Notes: generated by a model not told the origin, from the letters alone. DNA of 5,433 bases from Nitrospinae bacterium RIFCSPLOWO2_12_39_16 (GCA_001805005.1 MHDO01000157.1:1-5433), one strand, 5' to 3'. Shown: positions 1 to 5,367, counted from the stretch's first letter. Numbers and translations: made by a program.

Positions 1-183
1 CCTGCAACTTTAAGCCAGTGGCGATGGAATGGGCGGGGACCTCTCTTTATTAAAATGAATAAAGGTGTTCGATATCGTCTTTCAGATATTGAGCGCTTTG
101 AAGAACAAAACATCCGTCAAAACACCTCTTCAGCTTTTAAAGTCATCCTTCTTACAAAAGAGAATTCCCCATGCGATATCTAA
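1..183 (+). CDS. AlpA/excisionase-like helix-turn-helix protein, C-terminal part (5' end outside window)
   Basis: Frame 1 is open from base 1 to a TAA at 181-183 and gives 60 residues with no start, so the N-terminus lies to the left of the window. The first ~35 residues read PATLSQWRW..GRGPLFIKM...VRYRLSDIERFEEQ. This is the second half of the HTH_17/MerR-like winged-helix fold of AlpA and excisionase-type proteins: the 'SPxTLxxWR..G.GPPF.k.g..vrYr.sDle.wl' pattern, with recognition helix, wing and final helix. Such proteins bind DNA and in mobile elements act as excision factors or regulators of transfer genes. After the domain comes a ~25-residue polar tail without recognisable features. 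Its last 13 nt overlap the start of the coupling-protein gene, which implies one operon and probable translational coupling. The fold assignment is firm; the specific role is inferred from context. Confidence 0.8.
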   Translation, partial: PATLSQWRWNGRGPLFIKMNKGVRYRLSDIERFEEQNIRQNTSSAFKVILLTKENSPCDI

Positions 184-2111
184 TCCCTCTCCTAACATTT
201 GTTATAGGACTCACTCTTTGGTTCTTTTCTCCCCATTTTTGTTGGCCGCTCTTTTTTCAATCTAAAGCCATTTTTGCATTTTCTCTGAACTTAACTCTGT
301 TTTCTTGTCTTTTGTTATCTCTAGAAGCGCGCTCTATGGAAGTTCTTAAAATTTTTGCCTTTGCCTTGTTGATCATAACTTTTATCCTGGCTTTAGAGCC
401 TTTTTATCTGACTTTTTTGGAAACCAAAAAAGTCTTTTTCAAATTAAGACTCCATGCTCCTTTAGACACAGCTCTTTTCGAAACTTTGTCTTGGTTAGAA
501 ATGCGGATAATGAACAACGATTTAAATTATCTGGTTTGGTTTATTGTTTCGACAGTGCCGCTTTTTCTCGCTCGGTTTTCGTTCCGCCCCTTAGTCTTAG
601 TCCCAAGCCGACGATTGTTCTTAGACAGGGCTTATCGAGTTAAAGAAGGCCCTTGGAAGTCTGGGTTTTTAGAAAAGGCTAAAGAAAAACAACTCCTCAA
701 CAATAAAAAGGGACTTCCTTTAGGTGTTCCTTCTTATCAATCAGGTACACGAGGAAAGATACTGCGCTATCTTCCCAACTCTCAAAAAGGATGGCTTGGG
801 GGTCATCATGTTGTCATATCTGGCTCTCAAGGAGGAAAAGGAGTTTCTTGTGTCCTTCCAGCAATCCTCGATCATCATGGCCCAATCGCTGTTCTAGACA
901 TTAAAGGGGAGCTCTTTGCCATGACAAAAAGAGCAAGAGAAAAACAAGGACGGACTGTTGTGGTTTTGAACCCCTTTGATGTTGTTGAAAAAAACCAGTG
1001 GTGCTGGAATCCACTCGATTATATTCGACCACAAGAATTCCAACGTGATTCTCAAACCATCATTGAAGGCTTGCTTGAGCCTCCCAATCATTATAACGAA
1101 CACTTTTACAAAATGGCTTTTGACATTCTTCAAGTGTGCCTTGAAGTCATTCAGCACACCCTTCCAAAAGAAGCCTTTAACTTGAATACGCTTTATGATT
1201 TTGTTTGTGGGCCAGGATTTATTCAAAGACTCAAGCAATGGGAAAAGCAAGAAGACTTTCTTCAAGGACGACCTTCTAAAATGGCCCATATTTTGCTGGC
1301 TGCAGGGGATGAGGAAAGAGGCTCTTTCATGACCACCCTCAAACGAAACCTTTCATGGATTGGATTTGAGAAAAACAAAATCTTTCTGACCTCTCAAAAT
1401 GATTCTTTAAAAAATGACTCCCTAAGGGAGGTCTCCCTAAGGGAGTCCCTCAGGGACTTTTCTTTTGAAGATCTTCTCGATAATAAAATAGACGTCTTTT
1501 GTGTGATTCCTCTAGACATGATTGAGTCCATGTCAGGATTCTTGCGACTTTTTACAAACATTGTTTTAGGGACTGTCATTCGCCAATCTGGATATAAAAA
1601 CCCGAAAGAAAAGATTCTCCTCCTCCTTGATGAGTTCCCCCGTCTTGGAGCCATGCGCCAGTTACTGAACATTGTGACCGTTGCAGCGGGGGCAGGAATA
1701 GAGGCCTTTATGGTGGCTCAAGATAAATCCTCCATTGAATCCGTTTGGGGCAAAGAAGCAGATGTGATCTTTGGATCCTCTGCAACCGTGCGTGTATTTA
1801 ATTTAGGACGAACGGACACAGCAACAGCGTCCTGGGTATCGTCATTAATGGGAGATAAAACAGTTGTAACCCGAACCAATGCCACAAGGGAATACGTGGA
1901 CTTTCTCAAAGGAGCAGGATCTGAATCCGTCAGTCAAATAAAAGAAAAACTCATGACACCTGCTGAAATACAAGAACTCTCCCAATCCAAAATGCTTTGC
2001 TTCCTCCGTGGCCAAAAACCCCTTTTGCTTGAGAGGATTATTTCTCATGACCATCCTTTCTACAAATATCGGTTGGATCCGAATCCAACACTCTTAGGGC
2101 AACGTCAATAA
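171..2111 (+). CDS. Type IV secretion/conjugation coupling protein, VirD4/TraG family ATPase
   Basis: The 646-residue product has the usual length of VirD4/TraG coupling proteins. These are hexameric inner-membrane ATPases that dock relaxase-DNA complexes or effectors onto a type IV secretion channel. Hydrophobic segments lie near residues 1-22, 32-52, 58-80 and 118-137. The cytoplasmic ATPase follows: a Walker A-type loop SGSQGGKGVS at 217-226 (family form G/A-P-T-x-x-GKG; the first Gly/Ala is Ser here), the VLDIKGELF segment at 241-249, Walker B ILLLLDEFPRLG at 482-493, and the FMVAQD segment at 513-518 that follows Walker B in this family. Residues 410-429 are a tandem SLRE/SLRD insert described separately. 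ATG 171 is the only sensible start, because its frame has a stop at 138-140 upstream; a weak purine tract (AAAAGAGA, 156-163) precedes it. The start lies inside the end of the upstream HTH gene, so expression is probably coupled. Family is certain. Whether it serves conjugation (TraG) or effector export (VirD4) cannot be decided here because no relaxase or VirB gene is visible. Confidence 0.95.
   Translation: MRYLIPLLTFVIGLTLWFFSPHFCWPLFFQSKAIFAFSLNLTLFSCLLLSLEARSMEVLKIFAFALLIITFILALEPFYLTFLETKKVFFKLRLHAPLDTALFETLSWLEMRIMNNDLNYLVWFIVSTVPLFLARFSFRPLVLVPSRRLFLDRAYRVKEGPWKSGFLEKAKEKQLLNNKKGLPLGVPSYQSGTRGKILRYLPNSQKGWLGGHHVVISGSQGGKGVSCVLPAILDHHGPIAVLDIKGELFAMTKRAREKQGRTVVVLNPFDVVEKNQWCWNPLDYIRPQEFQRDSQTIIEGLLEPPNHYNEHFYKMAFDILQVCLEVIQHTLPKEAFNLNTLYDFVCGPGFIQRLKQWEKQEDFLQGRPSKMAHILLAAGDEERGSFMTTLKRNLSWIGFEKNKIFLTSQNDSLKNDSLREVSLRESLRDFSFEDLLDNKIDVFCVIPLDMIESMSGFLRLFTNIVLGTVIRQSGYKNPKEKILLLLDEFPRLGAMRQLLNIVTVAAGAGIEAFMVAQDKSSIESVWGKEADVIFGSSATVRVFNLGRTDTATASWVSSLMGDKTVVTRTNATREYVDFLKGAGSESVSQIKEKLMTPAEIQELSQSKMLCFLRGQKPLLLERIISHDHPFYKYRLDPNPTLLGQRQ
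1398..1457 (+). repeat. In-frame tandem array of self-complementary 15-mers inside the coupling-protein gene
   Basis: Four head-to-tail units keep the reading frame: AATGATTCTTTAAAA (1398-1412), AATGACTCCCTAAGG (1413-1427), GAGGTCTCCCTAAGG (1428-1442) and a 12-nt unit GAGTCCCTCAGG (1443-1454), followed by GAC. They encode a (N/E)(D/V)SL(K/R) motif. The last three also form perfect 13-nt hairpins of six base pairs around one base: 1418-1430, 1433-1445 and 1445-1457. The first unit is an AT-rich, degenerate relative. The array lies between the helical part of the ATPase domain and the 'FSFEDLLDNKIDVF' strand, where family members usually have only a short loop. It therefore looks like an added surface loop rather than conserved protein. 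Confidence 0.85.
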
Positions 2112-2210
2112 AACATTCTGCAATAAACTTCTGAGAGAGTTTTCCTCATTGAAGGCCTTGAGTTCAAAAAAATCTTTGCAAAATTTTCTTTACAAAATTA
2201 AGCCATTGCC

Positions 2211-2254
2211 TTTTTGGTGATAGAGATTTGAATATCATTTTGTATCACCAAAAA
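2211..2254. repeat. 12-bp perfect inverted repeat with 20-nt spacer (possible operator dyad)
   Basis: TTTTTGGTGATA at 2211-2222 is exactly complementary to TATCACCAAAAA at 2243-2254. A related half-site in direct orientation, TTTGGTAATA, sits at about 2266-2274 plus flank. An outer pair of arms, CATTGCCT (2204-2211) and AGGCAATG (2283-2290), encloses the whole block. On either strand the 3' arm ends in A's, not T's, so this is not a standard intrinsic terminator. It may be a protein-binding dyad or the ends of a small inserted element. Confidence 0.5.
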
Positions 2255-2406
2255 CACTTATCCTCTTTGGTAATAAAATTTTAGGCAATGAGGTAAAGTC
2301 CTTTAGCCAACCCTTTAAGAATGATGACTGGAATGATCTTTTTTTACGTTTAGCCTACCACACACGAGAAGGAAATTATCTAAAAATTCCGAGTAGGGAC
2401 TGCTAA
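2224..2406 (+). pseudogene. Start-less open stretch, possible remnant of an unrecognised gene
   Basis: Between in-frame stops at 2218-2223 and a TAA at 2404-2406 lies an open stretch of 60 codons. It contains no ATG, GTG or TTG. The translation has a natural-looking composition (RFEYHFVSPKTLILFGNKIL, then ...FKNDDWNDLFLRLAYHTREGN, then YLKIPSRDC), with charged and aromatic residues mixed as in a folded domain. I do not recognise the family. The stretch follows the coupling-protein gene by about 110 nt and overlaps the 2211-2254 dyad. It could be the decayed 3' end of a gene whose 5' part was deleted, or a chance open frame in AT-rich DNA. Its length alone is not significant; the support is composition only. 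Confidence 0.3.
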
Positions 2407-2421
2407 TAGATTATAAATATT

Positions 2422-2450
2422 AAATTTTAGTAAAATTTTAGAAAATTTAG
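2422..2450 (+). promoter_or_regulatory. Triple AAATTTTAG tract abutting the -35 box (UP-element-like)
   Basis: AAATTTTAG occurs at 2422-2430 and 2433-2441, and a close variant AAAATTTAG at 2442-2450. The copies are spaced about one helical turn apart and end exactly where the TTGACA box begins. Phased A/T tracts in this position are typical of UP elements bound by the RNA polymerase alpha C-terminal domain, or of intrinsically bent DNA. Function is inferred from position and composition. Confidence 0.4.
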
Positions 2451-2479
2451 TTGACAGGTCATCCTTAATAAGGTTCAAT
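2451..2479 (+). promoter_or_regulatory. Sigma70-type promoter for the repeat-protein gene
   Basis: A perfect -35 hexamer TTGACA (2451-2456) is followed after 17 bp by TTCAAT (2474-2479), which matches four of six -10 positions. Transcription would begin near 2486 and leave a ~26-nt leader. This separate promoter argues that the repeat protein is not simply co-transcribed with the coupling protein upstream. Confidence 0.6.
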
Positions 2480-2501
2480 TTCATTGAAAAATAAAAAATA
2501 A

Positions 2502-2507
2502 AGGGGA
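2502..2507 (+). promoter_or_regulatory. Ribosome binding site of the repeat-protein gene
   Basis: AGGGGA lies four bases before ATG 2512. It is the only good Shine-Dalgarno match near the 5' end of this frame and fixes the start that also begins the signal peptide. Confidence 0.65.
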
Positions 2508-2511
2508 CTAT

Positions 2512-4950
2512 ATGAGTACTTACTCAAAAAAAATTCTTTGCACGACAACAAGTATCGCTCTTTTAACATCATCCTTGTCACCTGTTTTTGCAGGGAAGGA
2601 TTACAACAGAGTAGATGATGACTCGTCTGTTGAAACACGTCATCGTCCGGTTTTGCTCTTCTCAGAAGATTCCTCTCAGGAAAAAGCCAAAGCACCCGCT
2701 AACGGTCACACATGGGCTCCAGAGTTTGTTAGAGATATAGCCTCACAGGCTTATAAAAGAGTCAGTTCATGGTTTGAACGCGAAGAAGATCCCTTCTCCT
2801 CCTATGATCTTAGTTTTCTGGGAGTGGGCGGGACGGAAGACTTTGCAGAAGAAATTGAGGACATGAAAATTTCTGGGCTCGATCGTAGGCGCTTGAAAGG
2901 TCTCCAAGATATGGTTTGGGAAAGAAATCTTTCTCCCTATGAATATGATAAAGGATTGAGAGAGCTTGAGCACTCTGACGCCGAAGCTCTTCTCGAAGGC
3001 GTTCGAACTAAATTTCAAAAAAAACTCAGATCAGCTCCTGCCTCCCTCAATGGCGCCTTTCAGAAAGATCTGCTTGTTTTTATCAACCATCCCTGTGTGA
3101 GAGAATCACGCACTGAAGATATGACTCCTTACACGTTACCGTCTATAGAAGAGTTTGAAGGTCTTCTCACCTATTATCGTGGAATCCAAAATCCCTTAGA
3201 TTATACAGAGACCCTTGTGGGGTTAAACCGACTTCTTCAAAGAGAGGGTAAGTCTCTTAATCTGACAGATCAGCAATCGAGAGATTTTCGGAGAACCATC
3301 ACTACTGCCATACACAAGAGAGATCAAAAACAATACAGTCATTTGAGAGCGCAACAGCGCTTTATCCAAGCAGGATTTCAAGAACTGCCCTTTAATGGAG
3401 AAGAAATACCCGAGGGCTTTAATTCGTCTTTGCCTTCAGTATCTCCTCTTACAGCAGAAGAGGCTATTCAAGAAGAGGAACGCGCAGAGCCTTTCTCTTT
3501 CACATCAGCCCTCAAGGGACTAACGCATGCGGCTTATAAAGGAGCAAAATATGCTGTTGAACATCCTGCCCAAACCATTACTGCTGGTCTAGCCCTTCAA
3601 GCCTCAGCTGTTGCTGCTTTGAATAAACGTGGCATGGGATCTGAATTCCAAATTAACCAAAACACGGGTGGTTTACAGTATTGGCCATCTGTTGCGAGCT
3701 TAACCAATGGCAATGCCTTTGTAGCGTGGAATGGTGATCAAACTGGATCGTTGGATGTCTATGGGCGGATATTTTCTGCAAGTGGCACCCCTCTCACAAA
3801 TGAGTTTGGCATTAATCAAGTTACATCCTCAACCCAACAGCTTCCCATAGTTGCGGGTTTAACAAACGGGAATGCCTTTACGGTATGGGAAGGAAGGCAA
3901 TCTGGTGGTGATATCTATGGACGCATCTTTTCCGAGACTGGCACAGCTCTCACAAGCGAGTTCAGCATTAATCAAGTTATAGCAGCATCTCAATATACTC
4001 CATCTGTTGCAGCCCTCACCGGCGGGAATGCCTTTGTAACATGGTGTGGAGATCAAACTGGAAATGGTGATATTTATGGGCGTATCTTTTTTCCAAATGG
4101 CACCCCTCTCACAAATGAGTTTGGCATTAATCAAGTTATATCCTCAAGGCAACAGTTTCCCATAGTTGCGGGTTTACAAAACGGCAATGCCTTTGTGGTA
4201 TGGTTTGGAGATCAAACTGGGAATCCTGATATCTATGGACGCATCTTTTCCGCGACTGGCACAGCTCTCACAAGTGAGTTCAGCATTAATCAAGTTATAG
4301 CAGGATCTCAATTTGCTCCATCTGTTGCAGCCCTCACCGGCGGGAATGCCTTTGTAACATGGTGTGGAGATCAAACTGGAAATACTGATGTTTATGGGCG
4401 CCTTTTTTTTGCAAATGGAACAGCTCTTAGCAATGAGATCAGCATTAATACAGTTACAGCCTCATTTCACGATCTTCCATCTATTACGGGCCTCAGCAAC
4501 GGGAATGCCTTTGTAGCATGGTATGGAGAACAAACTGGGAATCCTGATATCTATGGACGCGTCTTTTCTGCAACTGGCACAGCTCTCACAAGTGAGTTCA
4601 GCATTAATACAGTTACAGCCTCAGAGCAATACGATCCCTCAGTTGCTGGTTTAACTAACGGCGATGCCTTTACGGTATGGGAAGGAAGGCAAACTGGAAA
4701 TGGTGATATCTATGGGCGGGTTTTTTACAGTCCAACAACGAGCACCACCTCTACAACAACGAGCGAAAGTTCAACATCTACAACGGTAAATCCAACAACA
4801 AGTACTGTGTCTTCAACAACAAGTTCAACAACCGGGCCAACCACAAGCACCCCCCAAGAAAGCACGAGCAGCAGCACGACAGGCGCAGTTCTTTCTAGTG
4901 CTCATAAACTCACCCCCAGCTGGTTTCTTTCCTGCGCAGATGCTGGCTAG
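2512..4950 (+). CDS. Exported protein with seven ~53-residue propeller-type repeats and a Thr/Ser-rich tail
   Basis: The product has 812 residues as read. Residues 1-27 form a Sec signal peptide: lysines at 6-7, a hydrophobic core, then PVFA|GK as a likely signal peptidase I site. Residues 28-330 are charged, mostly helical and not recognised; 353-370 is a hydrophobic Ala-rich segment. Seven repeats follow at 378-740 with consensus EFxINxVxxSxQxxPSVAxLTxGNAFVxWxGDQTGNxDIYGRIFxxxGTxLT. This resembles the 'EFxVN..T...Q..PSVAALxdGgFVVtW' repeats of large alphaproteobacterial and cyanobacterial secreted proteins, and seven copies would suit a closed beta-propeller. Residues 741-790 are 39/50 Ser or Thr, a mucin-like tail. 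The start is fixed by signal peptide and SD. The sequence suggests a periplasmic, surface or secreted binding protein; no catalytic motif is visible. The end is uncertain: see the C5 tract at 4913-4917, which may hide a frameshift extending the gene to 4993. Coding sequence is certain, role unknown. Confidence 0.93.
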   Translation: MSTYSKKILCTTTSIALLTSSLSPVFAGKDYNRVDDDSSVETRHRPVLLFSEDSSQEKAKAPANGHTWAPEFVRDIASQAYKRVSSWFEREEDPFSSYDLSFLGVGGTEDFAEEIEDMKISGLDRRRLKGLQDMVWERNLSPYEYDKGLRELEHSDAEALLEGVRTKFQKKLRSAPASLNGAFQKDLLVFINHPCVRESRTEDMTPYTLPSIEEFEGLLTYYRGIQNPLDYTETLVGLNRLLQREGKSLNLTDQQSRDFRRTITTAIHKRDQKQYSHLRAQQRFIQAGFQELPFNGEEIPEGFNSSLPSVSPLTAEEAIQEEERAEPFSFTSALKGLTHAAYKGAKYAVEHPAQTITAGLALQASAVAALNKRGMGSEFQINQNTGGLQYWPSVASLTNGNAFVAWNGDQTGSLDVYGRIFSASGTPLTNEFGINQVTSSTQQLPIVAGLTNGNAFTVWEGRQSGGDIYGRIFSETGTALTSEFSINQVIAASQYTPSVAALTGGNAFVTWCGDQTGNGDIYGRIFFPNGTPLTNEFGINQVISSRQQFPIVAGLQNGNAFVVWFGDQTGNPDIYGRIFSATGTALTSEFSINQVIAGSQFAPSVAALTGGNAFVTWCGDQTGNTDVYGRLFFANGTALSNEISINTVTASFHDLPSITGLSNGNAFVAWYGEQTGNPDIYGRVFSATGTALTSEFSINTVTASEQYDPSVAGLTNGDAFTVWEGRQTGNGDIYGRVFYSPTTSTTSTTTSESSTSTTVNPTTSTVSSTTSSTTGPTTSTPQESTSSSTTGAVLSSAHKLTPSWFLSCADAG
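3643..4731 (+). repeat. Seven tandem 159-bp repeats within the exported-protein gene
   Basis: Repeats by residue: 378-430, 431-482, 483-535, 536-588, 589-641, 642-694 and 695-740. All are 53 residues except the second (52) and the last, which stops before the GTxLT segment. The first five alternate between two junction types, GTPLTNEFGIN and GTALTSEFSIN. A larger unit of two repeats is duplicated: 3911-4065 and 4229-4383, offset 318 bp, differ at only five of 155 bases. Repeats 5/6 and 6/7 share the INTVTAS junction 159 bp apart. This points to recent duplication or gene conversion within the array. Confidence 0.9.
4732..4881 (+). repeat. Low-complexity Thr/Ser codon tract (linker or stalk)
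   Basis: This part encodes residues 741-790, of which 39 are Ser or Thr, with short irregular ACA/ACG/AGC codon repeats and scattered Pro, Glu and Asn. It reads as an extended linker between the propeller and whatever the C-terminus does. It also contains a run of six C's (4850-4855), so slippage is possible here as well as at 4913-4917. Confidence 0.75.
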
Positions 4951-5034
4951 CGGTTTTAATAGGTTATGGGATATGGCTAAAGGCTTTAAATAAGGGGCCA
5001 GATAGTCGCGGTTAAGGAGGAATAATAGCCAACG

Positions 5035-5127
5035 TTGGACACTACAGACCCTCTTCAAAAACAACCAATCTCAAATGCTACCTATTTGCTACCTAGAAGA
5101 TTTTCTCGTTTTTTCCAAACTCTCTAA
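5035..5127 (+). CDS. Possible 30-residue micro-ORF with TTG start
   Basis: A perfect AAGGAGG (5014-5020) lies upstream of a TTG at 5035 that opens 30 codons (M/L-DTTDPLQKQPISNATYLL..., then PRRFSRFFQTL) ending in TAA at 5125-5127. The 14-nt spacing is longer than ideal and there is no ATG. The SD-like motif may be chance. Nothing in the peptide is recognisable. Listed because it is the only candidate coding stretch between the repeat protein and the tRNA. Confidence 0.15.
   Translation: MDTTDPLQKQPISNATYLLPRRFSRFFQTL
5076..5095. repeat. Direct repeat TGCTACCTA with 11-bp period near the tRNA 3' end
   Basis: TGCTACCTA occurs at 5076-5084 and 5087-5095, exactly one helical turn apart. On the tRNA strand it reads TAGGTAGCAAATAGGTAGCA, about 47 bp beyond the CCA end. 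Paired GGTAGCA motifs of this kind often lie between a tRNA attachment site and a tyrosine-integrase gene, as I recall from such islands. No integrase gene is present here, so at most this is a leftover integrase arm site. Confidence 0.4.
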
Positions 5128-5142
5128 ACTCGTGGGATTTCC

Positions 5143-5219
5143 TGGCGCGCCCGAAGAGACTCGAACTCCTAACCTTCTGATCCGTAGTCAGATGCTCTAT
5201 CCAATTGAGCTACGGGCGC
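5143..5219 (-). tRNA. tRNA-Arg (anticodon ACG), CCA encoded
   Basis: On the minus strand a complete 77-nt cloverleaf folds by eye. The acceptor GCGCCCG/CGGGCGC pairs fully, the D-arm is GCTC-AATTGGATA-GAGC, the anticodon stem is TCTGA/TCAGA around loop CTACGGA, and the variable loop is AGGTT. The T-arm is AGGAG-TTCGAGT-CTCTT with one G-U pair, followed by discriminator G and encoded CCA (5143-5145). The anticodon ACG is at 5183-5185. A34 is normally deaminated to inosine by TadA in this isoacceptor, so it reads CGU, CGC and CGA. Its 3' end faces the exported-protein and coupling-protein genes, the orientation expected if those belong to an element integrated into the tRNA. All pairing positions look intact and functional. 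Confidence 0.96.
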
Positions 5220-5244
5220 ACGTGCATAAATTTCTTCTTAAGAG

Positions 5245-5250
5245 AATATA
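5245..5250 (-). promoter_or_regulatory. Possible -10 box of the tRNA-Arg gene
   Basis: On the minus strand TATATT (five of six to TATAAT) ends 26 nt before the tRNA 5' end, which would give a ~19-nt leader. No good -35 box is seen 16-18 bp further upstream, so the call is weak. Confidence 0.3.
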
Positions 5251-5325
5251 GAACAAACCGCAAGAGGAAAGTGACATTCTCTTCGCCTAAATTCTTAACC
5301 TCTACCGAATTCGCTAAAATTGTTC

Positions 5326-5355
5326 TAGACAAAAGAAAACAACTTAGCATTCAAT
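5326..5355 (+). promoter_or_regulatory. Possible promoter of the rightmost gene
   Basis: TAGACA (5326-5331, five of six to TTGACA) and TTCAAT (5350-5355, four of six to TATAAT) are separated by 18 bp. The -10 is the same hexamer as in the promoter at 2451-2479. A start near 5362 would put the 5' end almost at the first ATG of the downstream frame and about 36 nt before the second ATG. Confidence 0.25.
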
Positions 5356-5367
5356 AGAGCTAACAAG

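Noticed and set aside
65..265. Plus-strand frame overlapping the HTH and coupling-protein junction
   Set aside because: It lies in a different frame from two well-supported overlapping genes and has no family signature.
894..1289. Long minus-strand open frame inside the coupling-protein gene
   Set aside because: It is antisense to conserved ATPase sequence, lacks any recognisable domain and has no promoter or ribosome site; it is a codon-bias shadow.
1394..1672. Minus-strand open frame across the SLRE repeat array
   Set aside because: The self-complementary repeats read similarly on both strands (SLRE/SLRD-like on the minus strand too), which creates an apparent repeat protein; the plus frame contains Walker B and is the real gene.
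2211..2254. Rho-independent terminator after the coupling-protein gene
   Set aside because: The stem is AT-rich, has a 20-nt loop, and its 3' arm ends in A's on both strands with no T-run afterwards.
3859..4374. Two similar minus-strand frames with repeated CYKGIPAGEGCNRW and NLINAEL segments
   Set aside because: They resemble each other only because they are antisense to the duplicated 159-bp units of the exported protein.
3643..4731. CRISPR-like array
   Set aside because: The repeats are 159 bp, contiguous, in frame and protein-coding, without spacers.
4825..5064. Minus-strand frame covering the Thr/Ser tract and the 3' flank
   Set aside because: Cys/Ala/Arg-rich translation is the antisense of the low-complexity tract; no supporting signals.
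4951..5142. Terminator for the exported-protein gene or for the tRNA
   Set aside because: No GC-rich stem followed by a T-run was found on either strand; only four-base-pair hairpins and a T-rich stretch near 5101-5115 without a stem.
5220..5367. Additional gene or RNA between the tRNA and the last gene
   Set aside because: Apart from weak promoter-like hexamers and an imperfect CTTAAG-centred dyad near 5233-5245, nothing supports a feature here.
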